Of a stretch of 36,960 nucleotides of DNA, positions 25,866 through 34,328 are shown piece by piece. A program made the position numbers and the translations under genes. Source of the stretch: DATCVA01 sp036567205. GTDB lineage: Bacteria; Pseudomonadota; Gammaproteobacteria; Burkholderiales; Burkholderiaceae_B. The notes beneath the pieces were generated by a model. That model worked only from the letters and a program-made list of their open reading frames with translations. It did not search any database and was not told where the DNA came from. The stretch is taken from contig DATCVA010000226.1 in the NCBI GenBank assembly GCA_036567205.1, positions 1 to 36,960 of the forward strand, in the 5' to 3' direction. Positions within the stretch are counted from its first letter, which is position 1, and each line of letters opens with the position of its first letter.

Positions 25866-27632
25866 ATGCGCCGAGTCGCTCTTTTTTCCAATATGAAAAT
25901 TCGTACGAACTTGATGTTAGTACTGATTTTTTTCGGGTTGATGCTGGTGGCCGGCGCTGCCATGGGGATATTGTCGCTGCGCGAAAGCAACAAGACATTA
26001 AATACGATAGTTGCTAACCAGACGCTTAGAAGTTTGCTGAGCGACTCGATTGACCACTATAAGGATGTCCAGATTCATCTGGGACAAGGGCTCGAAAGCG
26101 TAGTCGCCAGCAAGGCGATGCAACAAAGGCGATTAGCTGAAAGCTTATACGCGCCGCTAGGCGGTTTGGGCACGGTCGAAGCGGTTGCCGGCGTTTTCGA
26201 GCCCGACCCGAAAACGCTTGGGACTGTCGAGAAAGCCAAAGCCTCTTTTGCGCAATCGCGCCAGCTGTTCGCGCAGTTCAAAAAACTTTCGACAGGCCAG
26301 AGTGCGCACATCTACGGCAAAGTCGACAACGCATACCAGGCTTTAATGAATGGCGGTGTCGAGCCCCTTTTCGATTATCTGCAAAAAGGGGACATCGAGG
26401 GATATCACGCATTTTATGACAACACCGGAAAGCATTTGCTGGATGAACTCTATGGCGCGGTTAATGAGTTTCGAACGTTTCAGGCGAAGCTAATTGCCGA
26501 CCTCCATGCCGACGAACTTCAGCACTACGATATTGTCGTTAAGCTGGCTGTGGCAGGGTTAGTATTCTCGGGCTTGATGGCACTGCTGGTTTATGTGTTT
26601 CTTGGGCGCGTGGTCTTGCGTCCGTTACGCGATGCCGGGGAACATTTCGATCGTATCGCCGCGGGCGACCTGACTCAGCGCATCAATGTTGCGTCGCGCA
26701 ACGAAATCGGTGTGCTATTCGATGCATTGCGCCGCATGCAAGAAAGCCTGACGCGCACGGTAGCCGCAGTACGTCTGGGCGTTGAGGAAATCAATCTGGG
26801 ATCGAACGAAATATATTCGGGCAATACCGACCTTAGCAGCCGCACCGAACAGCAGGCGGCGTCGCTGCAACAGACCGCTGCCAGCATGGAGCAACTGGCC
26901 GGGACGGTAAAGCAAAATACCGATAATGCCGAACAGGCCGATCAGCTGGCCAAAGAGGCGTCAACAGTGGCCCAGCGCGGCGGAGAAGCTGTATTGGCCG
27001 TTGCGGCAACCATGGACGGCATATCGTCGAGTTCGGGCAAAATTGCCGAGATTGTCAGCGTGATCGACGGCATCGCGTTCCAGACGAATATCCTGGCGTT
27101 GAACGCGGCGGTTGAAGCTGCGCGTGCTGGCGAGCAAGGCAAAGGCTTTGCCGTGGTGGCGGGCGAGGTTCGTTCGCTGGCGCAGCGTAGCGCGCAGGCG
27201 GCTAAAGAAATCAAAGTGCTGGTCGAAGCCTCTCTTGACATGATCACAGCGGGCGCCCAGCGGGCTGAGCAGGCAGGCAAAATCATGACGCAGGTCGTAG
27301 GCTCTGTTCAAAGTGTCACAACCGTTATGGGCGAGATTTCGTCCGCGTCCCGCGAGCAGTCGGACGGCATTGCGCAGGTAAATCAGGCGGTATTGCAAAT
27401 GGACGCAGTCACCCAGCAAAACGCAGCGCTGGTTGAGCAAGCGGCGGCTGCCGCAGGATCGCTGCAAGAGCAGGCGACTCGTTTAACCGAGGCTGTGGCC
27501 GTATTCAAGCTGGGTTCCCACGAAATAATTGAAGTGGCAGCGGGCCAGTTGCAACACGATAACAAGAAAGCCGGTGCACGTCATTCCATTGGGCAGAGCC
27601 AGTCTTTTGCCGTGTTAGCAGGTCAAACATAG
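25866..27632 (+). CDS. Methyl-accepting chemotaxis protein
   Basis: A 588-residue transmembrane receptor. Membrane helix 1 is at about residues 15-37, a periplasmic sensing domain (mostly helical, probably four-helix bundle) at about 38-222, and helix 2 at about 223-248. A HAMP domain follows to about 300. The cytoplasmic signalling domain has the conserved hairpin tip around residue 400 ([37 protein letters not shown]). The tail ends in ...FAVLAGQT and lacks an NWETF-type pentapeptide for tethering CheR and CheB. The ligand is unknown. In Bordetella the gene at this position is called tar, but the sensing domain does not justify an aspartate assignment. Confidence 0.94.
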   Translation: MRRVALFSNMKIRTNLMLVLIFFGLMLVAGAAMGILSLRESNKTLNTIVANQTLRSLLSDSIDHYKDVQIHLGQGLESVVASKAMQQRRLAESLYAPLGGLGTVEAVAGVFEPDPKTLGTVEKAKASFAQSRQLFAQFKKLSTGQSAHIYGKVDNAYQALMNGGVEPLFDYLQKGDIEGYHAFYDNTGKHLLDELYGAVNEFRTFQAKLIADLHADELQHYDIVVKLAVAGLVFSGLMALLVYVFLGRVVLRPLRDAGEHFDRIAAGDLTQRINVASRNEIGVLFDALRRMQESLTRTVAAVRLGVEEINLGSNEIYSGNTDLSSRTEQQAASLQQTAASMEQLAGTVKQNTDNAEQADQLAKEASTVAQRGGEAVLAVAATMDGISSSSGKIAEIVSVIDGIAFQTNILALNAAVEAARAGEQGKGFAVVAGEVRSLAQRSAQAAKEIKVLVEASLDMITAGAQRAEQAGKIMTQVVGSVQSVTTVMGEISSASREQSDGIAQVNQAVLQMDAVTQQNAALVEQAAAAAGSLQEQATRLTEAVAVFKLGSHEIIEVAAGQLQHDNKKAGARHSIGQSQSFAVLAGQT

Positions 27633-27640
27633 AGTTATTA

Positions 27641-28480
27641 ATGCCATCCACACAATTACGTTATTTAATACCTGCCCAGCCCCAGGTTGAGCAGCAAGAC
27701 TTTGAGCGCACTGCACGCTTGTTGCATGCTCGCTCGGGAATTGTGTTGGGAGGGCACAAGCACGACATGGTCGCGCGCACTTTAAGCAATCGTTCGCGAA
27801 AAGTCGGCGCGGCGTCGATGTCCGAGTACTTGTCATTCCTTGAGCTTAATGCGCAGTCGCCGGAATGGGATCATTTCATTAATGCATTCACCATCAACCA
27901 CACGGCGTTTTTTCGCGAACAGCATCATTTTGATATCTTGACGGAATTTGTCCGGACGCGAAAAGGGGCAATATCAATATGGTGCGCGGCGGCATCGTCG
28001 GGCGAAGAACCTTATTCAATCGCAATGACGCTGCAAGAGTCGGTCAGGCGCGCCAACGACCCGCAGTCGAGCATCTGGGCGACTGATATTGATACACAGG
28101 CGCTCGAACGTGCGAAAAAGGGCACGTATTCGATGGAGCGGGTAAAACCGGTGCCCGAAGATTACTTAAAAAAATATTTCCTTCGCGGAAAAAATAAACA
28201 GACTGGTTTGGTTCGGGTTAAACCCATAATTTCAGACATGATCCAGTTTGAGCAGTTTAATTTGTTGTCGCCGGCCTGGCCCGCCGACAAGAAGTTCGAT
28301 GCGATTTTTTGCCGCAATACCATGATTTATTTTGACAAGACAACACAGACACGTGTTCTTGAACGTTTTGCACTCATGCTGAAACCCGGCGGATTTCTGT
28401 TTGCCGGCCACTCTGAAAATTTCACCTATCTGACCAAGGCTTTTCTATTAAAAGGTCAGACGGTGTATTCCAAGGTATGA
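27641..28480 (+). CDS. cheR: Chemotaxis receptor methyltransferase CheR
   Basis: A 279-residue SAM-dependent methyltransferase that methylates glutamates of the receptor. An N-terminal helical domain (FERTARLLHARSGIVLGGHK) precedes the catalytic domain with INHTAFFRE, WCAAASSGEEPYSIAM and FDAIFCRNTMIYFDK. It starts eight bases after the MCP stop, so they share an operon. No cheD follows it. Confidence 0.95.
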   Translation: MPSTQLRYLIPAQPQVEQQDFERTARLLHARSGIVLGGHKHDMVARTLSNRSRKVGAASMSEYLSFLELNAQSPEWDHFINAFTINHTAFFREQHHFDILTEFVRTRKGAISIWCAAASSGEEPYSIAMTLQESVRRANDPQSSIWATDIDTQALERAKKGTYSMERVKPVPEDYLKKYFLRGKNKQTGLVRVKPIISDMIQFEQFNLLSPAWPADKKFDAIFCRNTMIYFDKTTQTRVLERFALMLKPGGFLFAGHSENFTYLTKAFLLKGQTVYSKV

Positions 28481-28483
28481 CTA

Positions 28484-28630
28484 ATGTCCTGTCTGCTTAG
28501 TTCGCCTTCGCATGTTCGGATATATGGGTCTGTGAGACAAGGCGCAATCACGAGTCATTGCGGTGGCTATGGCGCGCAGTTGCAACGTCGTACCAAAGGC
28601 CCTGGCGCCCAAATTGATTGGATGAATTAA
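28484..28630 (+). CDS. Possible small ORF between cheR and cheB
   Basis: A 48-codon reading frame opens with ATG three bases after the cheR stop and ends at TAA 28628-28630. The predicted peptide begins MSCLLSSPSH and ends GPGAQIDWMN. It has no ribosome site that I can see and no family that I recognise. It occupies the place where many relatives have cheD, but I see no CheD motif in it. It may be chance. Confidence 0.2.
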   Translation: MSCLLSSPSHVRIYGSVRQGAITSHCGGYGAQLQRRTKGPGAQIDWMN

Positions 28631-28691
28631 CCAAACAGGACGCTATGGTTTTGCATAGTATTTTTCTTATTATTTACAGGAGGCCGTTGCC

Positions 28692-29744
28692 TTGAAGAAA
28701 ATCCGCGTTTTGTGTGTGGATGATTCGGCGTTGGTGCGTGGTCTCATGAAAGAAATCATCAACACCCACCCCGATATGGAAGTGGTTGCCGTAGCTCCCG
28801 ATCCTTTGGTGGCGCGCGAGCTCATCAAGCAGCATAATCCCGATGTTTTGACGCTTGATGTTGAAATGCCTCGCATGGATGGCCTGGACTTTCTCGAACG
28901 ACTGATGCGTTTGCGGCCAATGCCGGTGGTAATGGTTTCTTCGCTCACCGAGCGCAACTCCGATGTTACGTTGCGCGCGCTGGAGCTTGGCGCCGTCGAC
29001 TTCGTTACCAAGCCCAAGCTGGGGTTGCGCGATGGCCTGATCGAATATTCAGACCTGATTGCCGATAAAATACGCGCGGCTGCGCTATCGCGTCCACGGC
29101 AGTTGGCCAAGGCCGATGCTCCTCCGCGCCGCCAACTGACTCATGTGTTTTCGACCACCGAGAAAGTCATCGCCATCGGCGCCTCGACAGGCGGTACCGA
29201 GGCCATCCGTCAGGTGCTTGAACCCTTGCCGGCGAATAGCCCGGCCATCTTGATTACCCAGCATATGCCTGCTGGATTTACTCGTTCGTTTGTGCAGCGC
29301 CTGGATAATCTGTGTGCGGTGCAGGTGCACGAGGCAGAGGATGGGCAGCGGGTGTTGCCGGGCCACGTTTATCTGGCGCCGGGCGGCATTGCGCATATGA
29401 AGCTGGCGCGCTCGGGGGCCAATTATATTGTGCGCCTGGATGCCAGCGAGCCGGTTAACAGACACCGTCCGTCGGTCGATGTGTTGTTTCATTCGGTGGC
29501 GCAGGTTGCGGGTAAAAATGCGGTCGGCGCTATTTTGACCGGCATGGGCAAAGATGGCGCGCAAGGTTTGCTGGCCATGAAACAGGCAGGCGCCGCAACG
29601 TTTGCCCAGGACGAGGCCAGCTGTGTAGTTTTCGGTATGCCCCGCGAAGCGTTGCATATTGGCGCAGCTGATGAGGCAGTACCGTTGTTGAATATTAGTG
29701 AACGTCTTCTGGCGAGCGCGGGCTCGTATGGTCATCGAGTATGA
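28692..29744 (+). CDS. cheB: Chemotaxis methylesterase/glutamine deamidase CheB
   Basis: A 350-residue response regulator with an N-terminal receiver domain (Asp10, Asp11, phosphorylation at Asp56 in [12 protein letters not shown]) and a C-terminal methylesterase domain. The catalytic serine is in [10 protein letters not shown] (about residue 166), the histidine in [10 protein letters not shown] (about 190), and the aspartate in [11 protein letters not shown] (about 287). It starts with TTG; a strong AGGAGG lies eight bases upstream and the protein lines up with CheB from the first residue. It removes methyl groups added by CheR. With no cheD here, receptor deamidation would depend on this enzyme. 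Confidence 0.95.
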   Translation: MKKIRVLCVDDSALVRGLMKEIINTHPDMEVVAVAPDPLVARELIKQHNPDVLTLDVEMPRMDGLDFLERLMRLRPMPVVMVSSLTERNSDVTLRALELGAVDFVTKPKLGLRDGLIEYSDLIADKIRAAALSRPRQLAKADAPPRRQLTHVFSTTEKVIAIGASTGGTEAIRQVLEPLPANSPAILITQHMPAGFTRSFVQRLDNLCAVQVHEAEDGQRVLPGHVYLAPGGIAHMKLARSGANYIVRLDASEPVNRHRPSVDVLFHSVAQVAGKNAVGAILTGMGKDGAQGLLAMKQAGAATFAQDEASCVVFGMPREALHIGAADEAVPLLNISERLLASAGSYGHRV

Positions 29745-29791
29745 CCTGGTTCAAAAATCGATGGCAATTTATTATTTTTGGAGAGTATTAA

Positions 29792-30181
29792 GTGGTACAA
29801 AAAACCATGAAAATTTTAGTGGTTGACGACTTTCCCACGATGCGGCGCATCATTAAGAACCTGCTCAAAGACTTGGGGTTCGATAATGTCGACGAAGCTG
29901 AAGACGGGGTGATGGGTCTGGAGAAACTGCGCAACGGCAATTATGAGTTCGTGCTTTCGGATTGGAATATGCCGAATATGGATGGTCTGGTCATGCTCCA
30001 GCATATTCGGGCCGATCCCGTTCTGGCCAAATTGCCGGTATTGATGGTTACGGCTGAAGCCAAAAAAGAAAACATCATTGCCGCAGCTCAGGCCGGTGCT
30101 AATGGGTATGTGGTCAAACCGTTCACCGCGGCGACCCTTGAAGAAAAACTGAACAAGATTTTTGAAAAGCTTGGGGCATAA
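29792..30181 (+). CDS. cheY: Chemotaxis response regulator CheY
   Basis: A 129-residue single receiver domain, very close to E. coli CheY and of the same length and numbering. Asp12, Asp13 and Asp57 form the acidic pocket ([10 protein letters not shown]), with Thr87 in MVTAEA and Lys109 in [10 protein letters not shown]. Phospho-CheY binds the motor switch FliM. It begins with GTG at 29792, six bases after GGAGAG, and this start gives the usual N-terminus. cheZ follows after 12 bases. Confidence 0.97.
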   Translation: MVQKTMKILVVDDFPTMRRIIKNLLKDLGFDNVDEAEDGVMGLEKLRNGNYEFVLSDWNMPNMDGLVMLQHIRADPVLAKLPVLMVTAEAKKENIIAAAQAGANGYVVKPFTAATLEEKLNKIFEKLGA

Positions 30182-30193
30182 AGGAGAAGCACG

Positions 30194-30841
30194 ATGAATA
30201 TGTCTTTTGAGCCCGCGGCAAAGGACGACGGCGCGCAAGCTCCTGATTTAATTCTTCGCATAGCGCAATTAACCCGCATGCTACGAGAAAGCATGCGCGA
30301 ATTAGGGCTGGACCAGGCCATTAAAGAGGCGGCTGACGCTATTCCCGATGCGCGTGATCGTCTTGATTACGTGGCTCGCATGACAGAGCAGGCTGCTAAT
30401 CGAGTTTTGAATGCCGCAGAGGAAATGCAGCCGTTGCAGGCAAACATGCAACGGCAGGCCCGAGCACTGGATGAGCGCTGGCAATCATGGTTCGACCAGC
30501 CGGTTGAACTTGATCAGGCGCGCGAACTCGTCGATGATACGCGCGCACTGCTGAAAGATATCCCTGTCAAAACACAAACGTCCCAGGATGCCTTGATGGA
30601 CATCATCATGGCACAGGATTTTCAGGATCTGACGGGACAGGTCATTACACGTATGCTGGGCGTGATCGGGGCGATCGAAACCGAACTCGTACAAGTGCTT
30701 ATCGACAACGTTCCCCAGGAAAAGCGTGCCGAAACCACGTCATCGTTATTGAATGGTCCGCAAATCAACGCGCACGACAAGCCCGATGTCGTGACTAATC
30801 AGGACCAGGTTGACGACTTGCTGGCAAGCCTGGGTTTTTAA
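30194..30841 (+). CDS. cheZ: CheY phosphatase CheZ
   Basis: A 215-residue, mostly helical protein that dephosphorylates CheY. The conserved catalytic stretch AQDFQDLTGQVITRM is at about residues 136-150. The C-terminal CheY-binding peptide is DQVDDLLASLGF, as in other CheZ proteins. AAGGAGAA lies ahead of the ATG. Confidence 0.95.
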   Translation: MNMSFEPAAKDDGAQAPDLILRIAQLTRMLRESMRELGLDQAIKEAADAIPDARDRLDYVARMTEQAANRVLNAAEEMQPLQANMQRQARALDERWQSWFDQPVELDQARELVDDTRALLKDIPVKTQTSQDALMDIIMAQDFQDLTGQVITRMLGVIGAIETELVQVLIDNVPQEKRAETTSSLLNGPQINAHDKPDVVTNQDQVDDLLASLGF

Positions 30842-30863
30842 TCTTGTCATTGCGGTACTAAAT

Positions 30864-30890
30864 GGCAGTCGCTTTCGCGGCTGCCTATTT
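30864..30890 (+). terminator. Possible terminator after cheZ
   Basis: A stem of about nine pairs (GGCAGTCGC / GCGGCTGCC with one G-T pair) closes a short loop and is followed by TATTTTG. It lies 22 bases after cheZ, before the 218-base gap to flhB, and probably ends the chemotaxis transcript. The T-run is short. The rest of the gap likely holds the flhB promoter. Confidence 0.6.
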
Positions 30891-31059
30891 TGCGCCGTCG
30901 TCCGCACAGCAAAGGGCGCGCCCGCCACTGGTATGGCGTGTTGTTTGTTGTGAGGCGAATTAAGCGGCTTTATTGGCTTTGCTTCACCGATCATCAATTT
31001 GCCATTGCACTAGAATCTAGCGAGTTATAAGCAGCCCCAACTTGCAGACAGATCACTAA

Positions 31060-32220
31060 ATGGCAGAGGACAGCGACCTCGAAAAGACAGAAGCCGCCAC
31101 TCCCAGGCGCCTGGAAAAGGCGCGTGAGGAAGGGCAGGTTGTCCGTTCCCGCGAGCTCAACACCTTTATGCTGCTGGCTGCCGGGGTTGCCAGTTTATGG
31201 TTTACCGGCGCCGACTTGTTTCATACCCTGCGTGCTGTGGTGCGTTCGGGCTTATGGTTTGACCTGCGGGTGGTCGGCGATACAGCAGTAATGACCAGCG
31301 TTGCCGTAAACGGAGTAATGCAGGCGCTGGTCGCCTTGTTGCCGGTGTTCCTTGTTTTGGTGGTGGTGGCAATCTTTTCGTCGGTGCTTTTGGGCGGATT
31401 TTTATTTTCCACCAAGGCTCTGGAGCCGAAGTTCGAGCGCCTTAATCCTTTAAAGGGTGTTACGCGCATGTTTTCGGCGCAAACACTGGTTGAACTGATT
31501 AAGACACTGGCCAAAGCGACAGTCATCGGCGGTATCGGGACCATGGTCATTTTGCACTATATCGATGAGATGATAGCGCTGATGCACGCCACGCCCACTG
31601 AAGCCCTGACGGGTGGAATGGAGCTGGTGGCTTTATGCTGTACGTTGATTGTGGCGGCATTGTTCTTGATTGTGATTATCGATGCGCCGTGGCAATTATG
31701 GAGCCACTTCAAGAAAATGCGGATGTCGCGTCAGGACGTTAAGCAAGAGCATAAGGAAAGCGACGGAGATCCCCATGTAAAGGGGCGAATTCGTCAACAG
31801 CAACGGGCGATGTCGCGTCAGCGCATGATGGCCGAGGTGCCGGGCGCCGATGTTGTGGTGACCAATCCAACCCATTATGCCGTGGCGCTCAAGTACAACG
31901 AAGGCCTTGGGGGGGCGCCCCGGGTCGTTGCCAAAGGGTCGGGTTTGATCGCCGCGCGCATTCGTGCTCTTGCCAGCGAACATAAAGTGCCTTTGCTAAG
32001 TGCGCCGCCCCTGGCCCGCGCATTGCACCACAATGTTGAGGTGGGCCAGGAAATTCCCGCCGAGCTGTATACGGCGATAGCCGAGGTCCTGGCCTGGGTT
32101 TTTCAATTACGCAGCTGGAATTCCGGCTTGGGCACGGAGCCATCCAGGCCGACCAGCCTGCCGGTTCCTTCGGGCCTCGATCCCGAGGACAAACTTAGGG
32201 TTAACACAGACGTTTCATGA
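31060..32220 (+). CDS. flhB: Flagellar export apparatus protein FlhB
   Basis: A 386-residue protein of the flagellar type III export gate. Typical FlhB opening SDLEKTEAATPRRLEKAREEGQVVRS, four membrane helices to about residue 215, then a cytoplasmic domain with the self-cleavage motif NPTH at residues 269-272, the same place as in Salmonella. Cleavage between Asn269 and Pro270 switches export from hook to filament substrates. It overlaps flhA by four bases (ATGA). Confidence 0.97.
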   Translation: MAEDSDLEKTEAATPRRLEKAREEGQVVRSRELNTFMLLAAGVASLWFTGADLFHTLRAVVRSGLWFDLRVVGDTAVMTSVAVNGVMQALVALLPVFLVLVVVAIFSSVLLGGFLFSTKALEPKFERLNPLKGVTRMFSAQTLVELIKTLAKATVIGGIGTMVILHYIDEMIALMHATPTEALTGGMELVALCCTLIVAALFLIVIIDAPWQLWSHFKKMRMSRQDVKQEHKESDGDPHVKGRIRQQQRAMSRQRMMAEVPGADVVVTNPTHYAVALKYNEGLGGAPRVVAKGSGLIAARIRALASEHKVPLLSAPPLARALHHNVEVGQEIPAELYTAIAEVLAWVFQLRSWNSGLGTEPSRPTSLPVPSGLDPEDKLRVNTDVS

Positions 32221-34328
32221 ATAGTTTTCTAGCGATACTCAAGAATGACGGTGCACAGCATGCTCGTCTGCTGGCCGGCCCCGTGCTGATTCTCATGGTG
32301 CTTGCCATGATGATACTGCCACTGGCCCCGATCGTTCTTGATCTGCTGTTTACCTTTAATATTTCCCTGGCCGTCATGGTTTTGCTGGTGGCCATGTTCA
32401 CTAAAAAGCCGTTGGATTTCGCTGCGTTTCCGGCGGTCCTGCTATTTGCCACGTTGTTGCGGCTGGCGCTGAACGTTGCTTCCACGCGTGTGGTCCTGAT
32501 GCATGGTCACAAGGGGCCCGATGCGGCTGGCCAGGTTATTGAAGCGTTCGGTCATTTCCTGGTGGGCGGCAATTTTGCGGTGGGGATCATCGTATTTATT
32601 ATTTTGGTAATTATCAACTTTGTGGTGATTACCAAAGGTGCAGGCCGCATCGCCGAGGTCGGCGCCCGTTTTACCCTGGACGCCATGCCCGGCAAGCAAA
32701 TGGCTATCGACGCCGACTTGAACGCGGGGCTGGTCGGTGAAGAGGAAGCGCGAAAACGCCGTAGCGAAGTAGCGCAGGAAGCTGAATTTTATGGGTCGAT
32801 GGACGGGGCCAGCAAGTTTGTGCGCGGCGATGCCATTGCCGGTTTGCTGATCATGATCATCAACGTTGTCGGCGGGCTGATCGTAGGGGTTGCGCAGCAC
32901 GGCTTAAGCTTTGGCGAGGCTGGCCGGGTCTACACCTTATTGACGATTGGCGACGGTCTGGTTGCCCAGATTCCCGCTTTGGTAATTTCCACCGCAGCGG
33001 GCGTGGTGGTGTCGCGCGTGGCGACGGACCAGGATGTCGGACAGCAAATGGTCAGCCAGTTGTTTGCCAATCCGACTGTCATGTTCATCACGGCGGGAAT
33101 TCTCGGTTTAATGGGCATTATTCCCGGAATGCCGCATTTTGCATTTTTGTTGCTGGCGGCCATTTTAGGCGGCTCAGGCTGGATGCTGTATAAGCGTCAG
33201 GCGGCCGATCGAGCCGAGCTGGCTGAAGAGCCTATTAAAAATCAGGCTGCGGTCGAAGCGGCTGCGGCGGAGGCTAGTTGGGACGACGTTTCTTTGGTCG
33301 ACCCGTTGGGGCTCGAGGTTGGCTATCGGCTGATTTCCCTGGTGGATCATGCGCAAAACGGCGAATTGCTTCATCGCATTCGTAGCTTGCGCAAAAAGTT
33401 CGCGCAAGACATAGGGTTTTTGCCTCCCGTGGTACATATTCGGGATAATCTCGAGCTTAAACCTAACGACTACCGTATTTTGTTATCGGGAGTCGAGGTC
33501 GGGCGCGGTAGCGCCACACCGGGGCAATGGCTGGCGATTGATCCGGGAGAAGTCACCATGAAATTGCCGGGCAATGTCACCACCGATCCGGCTTTTGGCT
33601 TGCCAGCCGTCTGGATAGATGTGTCGCTGCGCGAGCAGGCGCAAATTGCAGGCTATACCGTAGTGGATGCGGGCACGGTTATTGCGACCCATTTGAACCA
33701 CCTCATGCATCGTTACGGCGCTAACCTTTTGGGCCGCCAGGAAGTGCAGCAGCTACTTGATCATATTGCCAAAGAATCGCCCAAACTGGTCGAGGATCTT
33801 GTTCCTAAAACGGTCAGCCTTACTTTGCTGCAAAAGCTGTTGCGTGGCCTGCTGGACGAAGAAGTACCTATTCGGGACGTCCGCACCATTATTGAAACCC
33901 TGGCCGAGCATGCGCCGCGTCTGGCAGCGCTGAATCCCAATGGTAGCGGTCCGGATGCGGGCGAACTTCTGGCGTTGACGCGCGTGGGGCTGGGACGGGC
34001 GATTACTCAGCAATGGTTCCCGGGCGAAGGCGACCTTAGGGTTATAGGGCTGGACCCCAAGCTTGAACGTGTACTGGCTCAGGCCTTGACAACCAGCGGC
34101 GTGCTCGAGCCTGGTCTGGCTGAGTCCTTGTTGACGGATGCGGCGCGCGCCGTTCAGCAGCAGGAAAATAATGGCGATGCTCCGGTATTGGTTGTTCCGC
34201 CGGTTTTACGGGCTTCATTGTCGCGTTTCTTAAGGCACCATCTGCCGCAAATTGGAGTGCTTTCCAATGTTGAAATACCCGATGAGCGCATCTTGCGTGT
34301 GACAACAGTTATTGGAAATAAAGCGTGA
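32217..34328 (+). CDS. flhA: Flagellar export apparatus protein FlhA
   Basis: A 703-residue protein of the FHIPEP family. The first ~320 residues contain about eight membrane helices and the family signature around LLRLALNVASTRVVLMHG. The cytoplasmic C-terminal half docks chaperone-substrate complexes. It overlaps flhB at its start and flhF at its end by four bases each, so the three are translationally coupled. flhE, which follows flhA in enterobacteria, is absent here; an flhE-like gene lies at 10171-10641. Confidence 0.97.
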   Translation: MNSFLAILKNDGAQHARLLAGPVLILMVLAMMILPLAPIVLDLLFTFNISLAVMVLLVAMFTKKPLDFAAFPAVLLFATLLRLALNVASTRVVLMHGHKGPDAAGQVIEAFGHFLVGGNFAVGIIVFIILVIINFVVITKGAGRIAEVGARFTLDAMPGKQMAIDADLNAGLVGEEEARKRRSEVAQEAEFYGSMDGASKFVRGDAIAGLLIMIINVVGGLIVGVAQHGLSFGEAGRVYTLLTIGDGLVAQIPALVISTAAGVVVSRVATDQDVGQQMVSQLFANPTVMFITAGILGLMGIIPGMPHFAFLLLAAILGGSGWMLYKRQAADRAELAEEPIKNQAAVEAAAAEASWDDVSLVDPLGLEVGYRLISLVDHAQNGELLHRIRSLRKKFAQDIGFLPPVVHIRDNLELKPNDYRILLSGVEVGRGSATPGQWLAIDPGEVTMKLPGNVTTDPAFGLPAVWIDVSLREQAQIAGYTVVDAGTVIATHLNHLMHRYGANLLGRQEVQQLLDHIAKESPKLVEDLVPKTVSLTLLQKLLRGLLDEEVPIRDVRTIIETLAEHAPRLAALNPNGSGPDAGELLALTRVGLGRAITQQWFPGEGDLRVIGLDPKLERVLAQALTTSGVLEPGLAESLLTDAARAVQQQENNGDAPVLVVPPVLRASLSRFLRHHLPQIGVLSNVEIPDERILRVTTVIGNKA

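Noticed and set aside
29085..29735. Long open frame on the - strand inside cheB
   Set aside because: It is antisense to a clear cheB gene and has no family features; it arises from codon bias on the coding strand.
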